DNA from: Novosphingobium sp. MD-1
GTDB taxonomy: Bacteria; Pseudomonadota; Alphaproteobacteria; Sphingomonadales; Sphingomonadaceae
Length of the DNA stretch: 64,000 nucleotides
Reading direction: 5' to 3'
Assembly: GCF_001014975.1 (NCBI RefSeq)
Contig: NZ_BBXA01000020.1
Span: forward strand, 248,001 to 312,000
The translations under genes and the position numbers were made by a program. Numbering within the stretch: the stretch's first letter is position 1; each line of letters opens with the position of its first letter. This document shows, in pieces, positions 42,003-50,653 of this stretch. The notes below the pieces were generated by a model that saw nothing but the letters and a program-made list of their open reading frames with translations, ran no database searches and was not told where the DNA came from.

Positions 42003-43721
42003 ATGCCAGCCGCCCCGATGCCAGCGGCACCGCCGCCGCCCGTGGCCGACTGGGGCACCTATCGCCGGCTGCTGCCCTATGTGCGCCCCTATCTGCGGCC
42101 GCTGCTGGGCGTGCTGCTGGTCAGCCTGCTTTCGACCGGGGTGGGCCTGGCGCAGCCCTATCTTTCCAAGCTGATGATCGACGAGGCGCTGCTGCGCCGG
42201 AACATGGACGCGCTGCTCGCCGTGTCGGGCGCGATGATCGTGGTCACGCTGGCGGGCTTCGCGCTGAACATCCTCGCCAGCTATCGCTACGTCGGGCTGT
42301 CGGCGGCGATGCTCTACGACATCCGCGTGGCGCTGCTCCGCCACCTGCAAACGCTCAGCCCGCGCTTCTATGGCGGCTTCCGGCTGGGCGACCTGATGTC
42401 GCGCATCAACAGCGATGTCAGCGACGTGCAGCGGGCGGCGGGCGACACGCTGCTTTCGGTGCTGAGCAACGTGCTGTTCTTCATCGGCTGCGTGGCGATG
42501 ATGGTGTGGCTCGACTGGCGGCTGTTCCTGATCGGCACGGTGCTGGTTCCGGTAGCGGTCATGGTCTTCCTCCACTTCCAGAAGAAGGTCACCGCGCTTA
42601 CGCGCGAAATGCGCGAACGCGGGGCGGATCTCGGCAGCCTGCTGGTCGATACCGTCATGGGCATGCGCGTGGTCACCGCACTCGGCGCGGAAGCGCACGA
42701 GGTCGACCGCTTCGGCGCCCGCAACAGCGCCTTCGTGCGCGCCATGCTGAAGATGCAGGTCGCCTCGTTCATGACCGGCGCGCTCCCCGGCACGCTGCTG
42801 ACCGCCTCGACCTCGGTGGTGATCCTCTATGGCGGCACGCGGATCATCCACGGCGAGATGACGATCGGCGCGCTCGTCGCCTTCATGGCCTATCACATGC
42901 GGCTGTTCGGGCCGATCCAGGCGCTACTGGGGCTGTCTTCGGGCCTGGCCTCCACCCGCGTCTCGCTGGCGCGGATCTTCGAGCTGTTCGATACCCCGGC
43001 GGAAGTGACCGAGCAGACCGATGCGCGCCCGCTCGGCCCGGTGCGGCAGGGCATCCGCTTCGAGCGCGTCTCGTTCCGCCACGATCGCGAACCGGTGCTG
43101 GCGGGCGTGGACCTGTTCATTCCCGCCGGCAGCTTCTGCGCGATCCTGGGCGAAAGCGGCGCGGGCAAATCGACCATGGCCGACCTGATGGTCCGCTTCC
43201 TCGATCCGCAACAGGGCCGCATCCTGGTGGACGGGCACGACCTGCGGCAGACGTGCCTGGCCGATCTGCGGCGCGAGGTGCTGCTGGTCGATCAGGCGCC
43301 GTACCTGTTCAACGACACCATCGCCGGCAACATCGCCTTCGCCATGGACGGCGTGCCCCGCGCGCGCATTGCGCAGGCCGCCGCGGCCGCCGGGCTGGAG
43401 CCGTTGCTGCGCCGCCTGCCGCAGGGGCTGGATACCCGCACCGGCGAGCGTGGCCTGGCGCTGTCGGCCGGCGAGCGCCAGCGCATCGCGCTGGCCCGCG
43501 CGCTGCTGCGCGAGCCATCGGTGCTGATCCTAGACGAACCGACCGCCGCGCTGGACGAGGGCACCGAGCAGCGCGTGGCCGACGGGCTGCGCGCGGCGCT
43601 GCCGCAGGCGACGATCGTGGTCATCACGCACAAGCCTGCGCTGGCCCGGCGCGCGGACCTGATCGTCACGCTGGACCGTGGCCACGCCACCATGGCCTCG
43701 AACGAGCCGGCTTTTGCCTGA
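42003..43721 (+). CDS. qhpF: ABC exporter of the CTQ precursor peptide
   Basis: About 572 residues; start at 42003 chosen (ATG at 42018 also possible) after a Pro/Ala-rich opening. A six-helix ABC-exporter membrane domain (RPYLRPLLGVLLVSLLSTGVGLAQPYLSKLMIDEALL onward) is fused to an ATPase domain with Walker A GESGAGKST, signature LSAGERQRIALARALL, Walker B VLILDEPTAALDEG and the H-loop VVITHKP. In the qhp pathway this exporter moves thioether-crosslinked QhpC to the periplasm. It follows qhpG by 17 bases and overlaps qhpE. Confidence 0.92.
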   Translation: MPAAPMPAAPPPPVADWGTYRRLLPYVRPYLRPLLGVLLVSLLSTGVGLAQPYLSKLMIDEALLRRNMDALLAVSGAMIVVTLAGFALNILASYRYVGLSAAMLYDIRVALLRHLQTLSPRFYGGFRLGDLMSRINSDVSDVQRAAGDTLLSVLSNVLFFIGCVAMMVWLDWRLFLIGTVLVPVAVMVFLHFQKKVTALTREMRERGADLGSLLVDTVMGMRVVTALGAEAHEVDRFGARNSAFVRAMLKMQVASFMTGALPGTLLTASTSVVILYGGTRIIHGEMTIGALVAFMAYHMRLFGPIQALLGLSSGLASTRVSLARIFELFDTPAEVTEQTDARPLGPVRQGIRFERVSFRHDREPVLAGVDLFIPAGSFCAILGESGAGKSTMADLMVRFLDPQQGRILVDGHDLRQTCLADLRREVLLVDQAPYLFNDTIAGNIAFAMDGVPRARIAQAAAAAGLEPLLRRLPQGLDTRTGERGLALSAGERQRIALARALLREPSVLILDEPTAALDEGTEQRVADGLRAALPQATIVVITHKPALARRADLIVTLDRGHATMASNEPAFA

Positions 43722-44442
43722 AAGCCCTGCCCCGCCCGCCGGAAGCGGACGCAGCGTGCGCGTCGCCGTGATCGACAGCGGCGTCCACCCCGATCATCCA
43801 CATATCGACGGCGCGAAGCTGCTGCCGGGCGTGGCCATCGCTTCGGACGGCACCCTGTCCGACGCAGCCGACGCCACGCTGGACCGGCTCGGCCACGGCA
43901 CGGCCGTGACCGCCGCCATCCAGGAAAAGGCGCCGGACGCGCTGATCCTGCCGGTGCGCGTGTTCCACGACGCGCTGAAGACCAGCGCCCGCGCGCTGGC
44001 GCTGGCGATCGGCTGGAGCATCGAACAGGGCGCGGACGTGATCAACCTGAGCCTCGGCACGACCAATGCCGCGCATCGCGAAGGATTCGCGGCCGTGGCG
44101 GCCCGCGCGGCAGAGACCGGCGCGCTGATCGTTGCCGCGCGCGAGGCCGATGGCACCCCCTGCTGGCCCGGCGCGCTCGATGCGGACAACGTGCTGGGCG
44201 TGGGGCTGGACTGGGACTGTCCGCGCGAGACCTGGCGCGTGCGCGATGGCGTGCTGTTCGCCTCGGGCTATCCGCGCCCGATCCCCGGCGTTCCGCCCCG
44301 GCGCAACCTTTATGGCATCAGCTTCGCCACCGCGCAGGCGAGCGGCTTCGCGGCCCGGACGGGCGCCGGCTTGCCGCCCGATGGCAATCGCGCCGAACGG
44401 ATGCGCGCGCTGCTGTTGTCCGGAGCGGAACTGCCCGCCTGA
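43714..44442 (+). CDS. qhpE: Subtilisin-like protease processing the QhpC leader
   Basis: 242 residues from a TTG at 43714, which overlaps the qhpF stop by 8 bases; a GTG at 43678 would overlap by 44. The subtilase triad is complete: Asp in VRVAVIDSGVHPDHP, His in RLGHGTAVTAA and Ser in YGISFATAQASGF. No signal peptide is visible, in line with cytoplasmic leader removal. QhpE is the dedicated protease that cuts the N-terminal leader from crosslinked QhpC. It is the last gene of the cluster. Confidence 0.9.
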   Translation: MPESPAPPAGSGRSVRVAVIDSGVHPDHPHIDGAKLLPGVAIASDGTLSDAADATLDRLGHGTAVTAAIQEKAPDALILPVRVFHDALKTSARALALAIGWSIEQGADVINLSLGTTNAAHREGFAAVAARAAETGALIVAAREADGTPCWPGALDADNVLGVGLDWDCPRETWRVRDGVLFASGYPRPIPGVPPRRNLYGISFATAQASGFAARTGAGLPPDGNRAERMRALLLSGAELPA

Positions 44443-44483
44443 CCGGCGCATCGCGCCACCTGCCCCACATCGCACGCCCATGA

Positions 44484-44516
44484 AAAATCCCCCCGCGACC
44501 GAAGTCGCGGAGGGAT
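44484..44516 (-). terminator. Rho-independent terminator of the TonB-dependent receptor gene
   Basis: Read leftward: TCCCTCCGCGAC, loop TTCG, GTCGCGGGGGGA, then TTTTTC. It lies between the convergent qhpE and receptor genes. Confidence 0.88.
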
Positions 44517-44539
44517 CATCCTGCGCTGCTATGCTGCGA

Positions 44540-47257
44540 TCAGTATTTCACGCCGGCGCGCAAACCGAAGAACTGCGGCCGGATCGTGAAGTTACGCGAC
44601 GATCCGGAGCAGAACGTGATCGAACAGAAGGTGTTCGTCGTCAACGTGCCACGCTTGTCGAACGCGTTCTGGATGAACACGTCGAAGCTCCAGTTGTTGA
44701 TCTTGAGACCACCGGAGAAATCGAAGCTGACGAACCCCGGAGTGCTGCAGGATTTTCCGGCAGCGGTCTGCGAAGCGGCAAGCGCCAAGGTGCCGCAGGT
44801 CAGAAGGTTGTTCTGCTCGACGTTCAGGTCCTGCGTCGCCGAGGTCTGATACAACGCCGCGCCCTGCAGATAGACCGCATAGTCACCGACTGTGGTGTCA
44901 TAGCGGATCGAGGTCGTCCCCTTGAACTGCGGCTGACGCGGCAGCCGGGTACCGTCTGCGGCAGCGACCGCGGAGGTCGAGGTGCCGTTCACGACGACCC
45001 TCGAACCGGTCGGACAAGAGGCCAGCTGCACGATCGACAACGCGGCACGGTCCGCCACGAAGTTGCAGAAGTTACCGGTCAGCTTGCCGTCGTTGTAAGC
45101 ACCCGAGGTCGAGATGGTGACCTTGCCGAGCTTGAGATCGGCATCGTATTCCACGCCCTTAACCTGGGCCGTGCCGGCGTTGCCGGTATAACCCGCGCCC
45201 TGCGCGCCGGCGACAACCACGCCGTACTGGATATTATCCCAGTTTTCGAGGTAGATGGAGGCATTGAAGCGGAAGATGTTGTTCCACGTCGTCTTGATGC
45301 CCAGTTCGAAGTTGGTGAGCGTTTCCGACTTGAACGCCGGCGCGGCAACCGTCACCTGCGGCAGCCCGCCCGAAGCGCGGATGCGCAGCGGCCGGTTGTA
45401 GCCGCCCGGCCGGAAGCCGGTGGAATAGTTGAAATAGATCATCTTGGTTGGCGTGACCTGCCAGTCGAGCGCCACCTTGTGCGTTTCTCCCTGCTCCTTG
45501 TACCGGCCGTAGCCGTCCGCCGCGAGCGGGTTCTGGTTGGAACAGGCGAGCCGCTCGGCCGGCAGGGGCACGGTACAACCCACACCGAGCGCCGAAGCGG
45601 TAACGCCGGAGAAGCCCTTGATCTTGTAGTCGGTCCAGAAGTAGCGGATGCCGCCGGTCAGCTTCAGGTTCTCGAAGATCTTGTAGTGACCCTCGGCGAA
45701 GATCGCCTCGTCGTGGTAGCTCTGGTTGTTCTCGGTGATGTAGAAGCCATCGCCCTTCACCGCGGCGGACGGGCTGACGACCATCGTGCCGCCGGCCGCG
45801 GTCGGGATGCCGAAGCCCGCCAGAGACGTGGTATTGCCGCTGCCGGAGCTGTACGCGCCAGCCTTGGTATAGCCCGCGATCTGGTCAAGGCCGTGGATCG
45901 CGTAGTAGTTGTTGTTTTCCTGCTGTTGAGACTGGTAGAAACCGCCGATCGTCAGATCAAAGGGCCAGCTCTTCGGCGTCGAGATGCGCAGTTCCTGCGT
46001 GAACTTGTTACGGTTGTTATCCTGGTGATAGTACTGCGTCGGGTTGATCAGCGTCGAACACTTGAGCGTCAAGCCCGATCCGGTACAGCCCGCCTTGTCG
46101 AAGAACTGCAGATAGTTTTCATATCCGCCGCCGAAACCGTCATAAGTCACGGTGTAGTAGGTGTAATCGTTACGCAGCTTGGTGTTGCGGCGGAAGATGC
46201 CCGTCGCCGAGACGACGTCGAAGTCGCCGATGTGGCCGTGGATGCTCAACTGGGCCTGCACCCATTTGTCGTCCTGCCGCGTGAGATCGTAATCGTGGAC
46301 CTGCAAATCGCCGACGCGCGGATCGTAACCGAAATAGCCGTAGGCGATCTGCCTTTGCGCCGTGACCTGCGGATTGACTTCCCAGCCGGGCGCCGGTTCC
46401 CACAGCAGCGACAGGCGGCCACCATATTCGTAGATCGGATTATAGTCCTTCTTGGCGATCGCGGCGTTGTTGAGCGTGTAGCTGGTGAGCGAATTGTTGT
46501 CCCCCAGTTCCAGCGTCGAAGACCGCCCGTCGTTGAACTTTCCATTGTTGGGCGTGTTGTCGACATAGCCGCCATCGCGCCGGTAGTAGGCCATCGCGCG
46601 CACCGCCACCGTTTCGGTGACGGGCAGGTTGACGTAGCCCTGGATCTGGCCGCCAAAGGCACCCTTGCCGTACTTGTTGACTTCGGATTCCGCGCCGAAC
46701 TCGAACTTGCCCAGCTTGGGCTTGTTGGTGATGATGCGGATCGTGCCGGCCAGCGATCCCGCACCATACAAGGTACCCTGCGGACCGGACAGCGCCTCGA
46801 CGCGTTCCAGATCGTAGGCATGGATGTCGGGCGAGCCGGTGCCCGTGATCGGAATATCGTCAATGTAATAGCCGGCCGAGGCGTAGTTGCCGCCGGCGGG
46901 GACGATCCCGCGGAAATAGATGGTCTGACGGCCAGGCCCAAGGCCCGCGAACGAAACCGACGGCAGCAGCGTGGCGAAGTCGCTCAGGCCCTTGACCTGC
47001 CGCTGCCCCAGCGTATCGGCGCTGAGCGCCTGCATGGAGATCGGCACCTTCTGGATGCTCTGCGCGCTGCGCGTGGCGGTCACGATGATTTCGCCAAGGC
47101 CCTCGCCAGCCGCGGGCGCGGCATCCGCCGGCTGTTCGGCGGGGGCGGCCTGATCTTCCGCGAAGGCGGTGCCCGGCAGCGCCAGTCCGGTCAGGAATGT
47201 CGACGCGCCCAGCATTCCCATGATCTTGAGCGAGCGCGACTTGCATGCAGTTTTCAT
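44540..47257 (-). CDS. TonB-dependent outer-membrane receptor
   Basis: 905 residues. A signal peptide (MGMLGASTFLTGLALPGTAFA within the first 33 residues) is followed by an Ala/Pro-rich linker, a TonB box (GEIIVTATR), the plug domain (KVPISMQALSADTL, LPSVSFAGLGPGRQTIYFRGI, YYIDDIPITG, VEALSGPQGTLYGAGSLAGTIRIITNKP) and a 22-strand barrel ending FFGLRAGVKY. It imports a ligand across the outer membrane using TonB energy; the tonB-exb genes at 56-59 kb could supply it. The ligand is unknown. Its divergent promoter region, shared with the TPR-sulfotransferase gene, contains copies of the amine-island element, so uptake of an amine or its precursor is plausible. Confidence 0.93.
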   Translation of the reverse strand: MKTACKSRSLKIMGMLGASTFLTGLALPGTAFAEDQAAPAEQPADAAPAAGEGLGEIIVTATRSAQSIQKVPISMQALSADTLGQRQVKGLSDFATLLPSVSFAGLGPGRQTIYFRGIVPAGGNYASAGYYIDDIPITGTGSPDIHAYDLERVEALSGPQGTLYGAGSLAGTIRIITNKPKLGKFEFGAESEVNKYGKGAFGGQIQGYVNLPVTETVAVRAMAYYRRDGGYVDNTPNNGKFNDGRSSTLELGDNNSLTSYTLNNAAIAKKDYNPIYEYGGRLSLLWEPAPGWEVNPQVTAQRQIAYGYFGYDPRVGDLQVHDYDLTRQDDKWVQAQLSIHGHIGDFDVVSATGIFRRNTKLRNDYTYYTVTYDGFGGGYENYLQFFDKAGCTGSGLTLKCSTLINPTQYYHQDNNRNKFTQELRISTPKSWPFDLTIGGFYQSQQQENNNYYAIHGLDQIAGYTKAGAYSSGSGNTTSLAGFGIPTAAGGTMVVSPSAAVKGDGFYITENNQSYHDEAIFAEGHYKIFENLKLTGGIRYFWTDYKIKGFSGVTASALGVGCTVPLPAERLACSNQNPLAADGYGRYKEQGETHKVALDWQVTPTKMIYFNYSTGFRPGGYNRPLRIRASGGLPQVTVAAPAFKSETLTNFELGIKTTWNNIFRFNASIYLENWDNIQYGVVVAGAQGAGYTGNAGTAQVKGVEYDADLKLGKVTISTSGAYNDGKLTGNFCNFVADRAALSIVQLASCPTGSRVVVNGTSTSAVAAADGTRLPRQPQFKGTTSIRYDTTVGDYAVYLQGAALYQTSATQDLNVEQNNLLTCGTLALAASQTAAGKSCSTPGFVSFDFSGGLKINNWSFDVFIQNAFDKRGTLTTNTFCSITFCSGSSRNFTIRPQFFGLRAGVKY

Positions 47258-47648
47258 AAGCCCCCCTTTTGACGTTCGCGCCTTTCATCCTTTCCCAAGG
47301 ATCGTGCGGCCCGGTTTCCGGGTCTCGCCACCAGTGCCTGCCGCCTTGCCGAGCGGAAATTGTGCAATCGCGAACAACCATGCGCTCGCACACGCACAAC
47401 CCCTCCGCCCCCGCGAAGCAGATGCCTCGCGGATCGCCGCCACGGCGTGGCGACGGCAGGTTCAAAATCTCAAATGCCCCGGACTTTCGCGCCCCAAACC
47501 GAAGTTAGTACGCCTGTCCGAAATCGATAGTGCCAGCGATTGGACAGGTGTCAACTTCCTTGTTGCAAAAGCACGGAGGTGCATATTGACTCGACAAATA
47601 TCCTTTCCGTCGGCACAAATTTCGCAGTTGCAAACACGGGATCGACAC
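47258..47648. other. 391-base divergent intergenic region between the receptor and TPR-sulfotransferase genes
   Basis: Non-coding by position. It holds the receptor ribosome site (AAAAGGGGGGC), the divergent element described separately at 47507-47554, and a weak promoter candidate for the plus-strand gene (TTGTTG, 17 bases, ATATTG, just after that element). The remaining sequence shows no gene, RNA or long repeat that I can recognise. Confidence 0.6.
47507..47554. promoter_or_regulatory. Two divergent copies of the amine-regulon half-palindrome
   Basis: TTGGAC-AGGT-GTCAA at 47540-47554 points toward the TPR-sulfotransferase gene. AGTAC-GCCT-GTCCGA at 47507-47521, a weaker copy, points toward the receptor gene. 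Together CCTGTCC and GGACAGG form a perfect inverted repeat spaced 22 bases apart. CCTGTCCAAT is shared exactly with the iorA promoter at 33004-33013. Confidence 0.5.
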
Positions 47649-49685
47649 ATGGCGGGCAGCATGACGGCCAGTCGCGAAGAGACGGCGAACGAGGCGCTGG
47701 AGCGTGCCGTACGGCTGCTCGACGCCGAACCGGAAGCAGCGCTGACGCTGGCCGACGCGGTGCTGAAGAATGCGCCGGGGTTGCCGCCGGCGGAAATGAT
47801 CGCGTGCCAGGCCCTGCGCCGGCTGGGTAACGCCGGGGCGGCCCTGCCGCGACTCGCCGCGCTGGCCCGCAGGCACCCCGGGGCGCCCCCGGTGCTGTGG
47901 GAATGGGCACAGGCGGCCAGCGAAGCGGGGGATGTCCATCAGGCAATCGCCGCGCTCGAAAGTCTCACCCGGCAGCAGCCCGGCGTGGCGAGCGGCTGGT
48001 TCCTGCTGGCGGGGGAATTGCGCAAGGACGGCCGCCACGAAGACGGCTGGCGCGCCGACCTTTCCGGCATTCACGCCGCTTCGCGCGATCCCGAACTGGT
48101 CCAGGCGGCGATGGCGATGAACGAAGGGCAGCTCGAGGACGCCGCCGCCACCCTGAAGGCACGACTGGAACGGTTGCCCGACGATCCCGTGGGCACCCGC
48201 CTGCTGGGCGAGGTTGCCTGGCGGCGCGCGGACATGGCCGAAGCGATGACGCTCGTCCGGCGCGCGCTGGACCTTGCCCCCGGCTTCGATCTGGCCCGCG
48301 ATTTCCTGATCCGCCTGCTGCTGCAGACCAACCGCCTGCCCGAAGCGCTCGAGCACGCCGAAGTGCTGGCGCGCTCGCCGGTGAACAATCCGGGGCATGA
48401 CCTGATCATGGCCTCGGTGCTGGTGCGGTTGGGCGATCAGGAACGGGCACGGGTACTTTACGAAAAGCTGCTGGCGCAAAAGGCGGACCAGCCGCAGGTC
48501 TGGCAGAACCTGGGCCATGTGCTGAAAACGCTGGGCGAACAGGCTGAAGCGGTGCACGCCTACCGCCAGGCGGTGGCGCACCTGCCAACGATGGGCGAGG
48601 CATGGTGGAGCCTTGCCAACCTCAAGACCGTCAAGTTCGGCACGGACGACATCACGGCGATGGAGCAGGCGCTGGCCACCCTGGAGCCGGAGGCGGCGGA
48701 CCGGCAGGAAGACGTGTTCCACCTGCACTTCTCGCTGGGGAAGGCCTACGAGGACGCGAAGGACTATCCCGCCTCGTTCCGCCACTATGACCGGGGCAAC
48801 CACCTGCGCCGCACGATGGTGCGGCATGACGCGGACCAGTTTTCAGCGGAAGTGGCCGCGACGCGCGAGACGTTTACCAGCGCCTTCATCGCCGCGATGG
48901 GCGAAGGCGGCTGTCCCGCGCCCGATCCGATCTTCGTTGTCGGCCTGCCGCGCTCCGGCTCGACGCTGGTGGAGCAAATCCTTTCCAGCCACAGCCAGGT
49001 GGAAGGAACGATGGAGCTGGCGGAGATGATGATCATCGCCAGCCGCCTGCAAGCGCGCGTGGACGAGGGCGAGTTTCCGGATTTCCGCGCGATGGTCTCC
49101 TCGCTGACCCCGACGGACCGGCTGCGGCTGGGCGAGGAATATATCGAGCGCACCCGCGTCCACCGCCAGACCGACAAGCCGCTGTTCATCGACAAGATGC
49201 CCAACAACTGGCAGCACGTCGGCCTGATCCGGCTAATCCTGCCCAACGCCAAGATCGTCGATGCGCGCCGCCATCCGATGGCCTGCTGCTTTTCCGGCTG
49301 GAAGCAGCATTTCGCGCGCGGGCAGACGTTCACGTATGATCTTGGCGACATCGGCCGGTACTATGCCGATTACGTCGCGCTGATGGCCGCGTTCGACCGC
49401 CAGGCGCCCGGTGCGGTGCACCGCGTGATCTACGAGAGAATGGTGGCCGATACCGAGGCCGAAGTCCGCCGCCTGCTCGGGCACCTGGGGCTGCCGTTCG
49501 AGGAGGCCTGCCTCTCGTTCTGGGAAACCCGGCGGGCGGTGCGCACGGCGAGTTCCGAACAGGTGCGCCAGCCGATCTTCACCGACGCGGTGGAGCACTG
49601 GGCTAACTACGCGGAATGGCTGGGCCCGTTGCGCGCCGCACTCGGCCCGGTGATCGACGCCTATCCGGACGCTCCTGCCAGCTAA
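47649..49685 (+). CDS. TPR-repeat protein with C-terminal sulfotransferase domain
   Basis: 678 residues. Residues 1-400 are tetratricopeptide-like helical repeats (PEAALTLADAVLKNAPGLPPAEMIACQALRRLGNAGAAL, QPQVWQNLGHVLKTLGEQAEAVHAYRQAVAHLP). The C-terminal 270 are a sulfotransferase with the PAPS 5'-phosphosulfate loop VGLPRSGSTLVEQIL (about residue 435) and FIDKMPNNWQHVGLI and DARRHPMACCFSGWKQHF. This fusion commonly sits beside TonB-dependent receptors in sphingomonads, function unknown. The start at 47649 is preferred. The 3' end overlaps panC (convergent) by 4 bases. Confidence 0.9.
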   Translation: MAGSMTASREETANEALERAVRLLDAEPEAALTLADAVLKNAPGLPPAEMIACQALRRLGNAGAALPRLAALARRHPGAPPVLWEWAQAASEAGDVHQAIAALESLTRQQPGVASGWFLLAGELRKDGRHEDGWRADLSGIHAASRDPELVQAAMAMNEGQLEDAAATLKARLERLPDDPVGTRLLGEVAWRRADMAEAMTLVRRALDLAPGFDLARDFLIRLLLQTNRLPEALEHAEVLARSPVNNPGHDLIMASVLVRLGDQERARVLYEKLLAQKADQPQVWQNLGHVLKTLGEQAEAVHAYRQAVAHLPTMGEAWWSLANLKTVKFGTDDITAMEQALATLEPEAADRQEDVFHLHFSLGKAYEDAKDYPASFRHYDRGNHLRRTMVRHDADQFSAEVAATRETFTSAFIAAMGEGGCPAPDPIFVVGLPRSGSTLVEQILSSHSQVEGTMELAEMMIIASRLQARVDEGEFPDFRAMVSSLTPTDRLRLGEEYIERTRVHRQTDKPLFIDKMPNNWQHVGLIRLILPNAKIVDARRHPMACCFSGWKQHFARGQTFTYDLGDIGRYYADYVALMAAFDRQAPGAVHRVIYERMVADTEAEVRRLLGHLGLPFEEACLSFWETRRAVRTASSEQVRQPIFTDAVEHWANYAEWLGPLRAALGPVIDAYPDAPAS

Positions 49686-50536
49686 CCCACGGGCATGTTG
49701 TCGATCAGCCGCGCCTTGCCGATCCGCGCGGCCACCAGCAGACGGGCGGGCCGTCCGGTCAGGGCCGCCACCTCCTCCAGCGTCGCCGCATCGCGCAGGT
49801 CGGCGTAATCGATCGAGGCGAAGCCGGAAGCGAGAATTTCGGCACGCAGCGTAGCGAGCGTACCGGCCACCCCGGCGCCGCCTTCGATCGCGGCGATCGC
49901 CTTGCGCATCGCCTGCGAAAGGCCCGCCGCCTGAGCCCGTTCCGTGGGCGTGAGATACTGGTTGCGGCTGCTCATGGCGAGGCCATCGTCCTCGCGCACC
50001 GTGGGCACGCCGATGATCGCGTCGGCACAGGGCTGCGTCAGATCGAGATCGCGCGCCATGCGGCGGATGATGGCCAGCTGCTGCCAGTCCTTCTCGCCGA
50101 ACAGCGCGATATCCGGCCGCACCTGGTTGAACAGCTTGCACACCACCGTCGCCACGCCATCGAAATGCCCCGGCCGCGCCGCGCCGCACAGCACCGCGTC
50201 CAGCCCGGAAACCGAGACATTGGTGGCATAGCCATCGGGATAGACCTGATCGACCGTGGGCGCCCACAGCAGGGCCACCCCCTCGGCCTCCAGCAGCGCC
50301 GCATCCTGCGCCATGCGGCGCGGATAGGCATCGAGATCCTCGTTCGGGCCGAACTGGCGCGGATTGACGAAGATGGAGACGGCCACGTGGTCGGCGCGGC
50401 GCCGCGCCTCGCGCACCAGCGTCAGGTGCCCCTCGTGCAATGCCCCCATGGTGGGGACGATCGCGAGGGTTTTTCCCCCGTTTTTGAGCAGGTCCACCGC
50501 TTCGCGCAGGGTATCGAGCCTAGAGATGGTTTGCAC
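49682..50536 (-). CDS. panC: Pantoate-beta-alanine ligase
   Basis: 284 residues of standard length. HIGH-superfamily motifs: AIVPTMGALHEGHLTLVREARR, FVNPRQFGPNEDLDAYPRR, VCGAARPGHFDGVATVVCKLFNQV-type segment (LCGAARPGHFDGV), FGEKDWQQLAIIRRM and KMSKS-like DGLAMSSRNQYL. It makes pantothenate from pantoate and beta-alanine with ATP in the cytoplasm. It is divergent from mipZ across a 117-base gap. Confidence 0.97.
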   Translation of the reverse strand: MQTISRLDTLREAVDLLKNGGKTLAIVPTMGALHEGHLTLVREARRRADHVAVSIFVNPRQFGPNEDLDAYPRRMAQDAALLEAEGVALLWAPTVDQVYPDGYATNVSVSGLDAVLCGAARPGHFDGVATVVCKLFNQVRPDIALFGEKDWQQLAIIRRMARDLDLTQPCADAIIGVPTVREDDGLAMSSRNQYLTPTERAQAAGLSQAMRKAIAAIEGGAGVAGTLATLRAEILASGFASIDYADLRDAATLEEVAALTGRPARLLVAARIGKARLIDNMPVG

Positions 50537-50653
50537 CGGGCCTGCCTCTCCTTTAATTCACGACAAGGGACGAAGCGGGGTTCCTACCCCCCGTCCCCCT
50601 CCGGCGGCAAGCACTGCCGGACCTGTCGGCAACACAAGCAGCGAGTTCATTCC

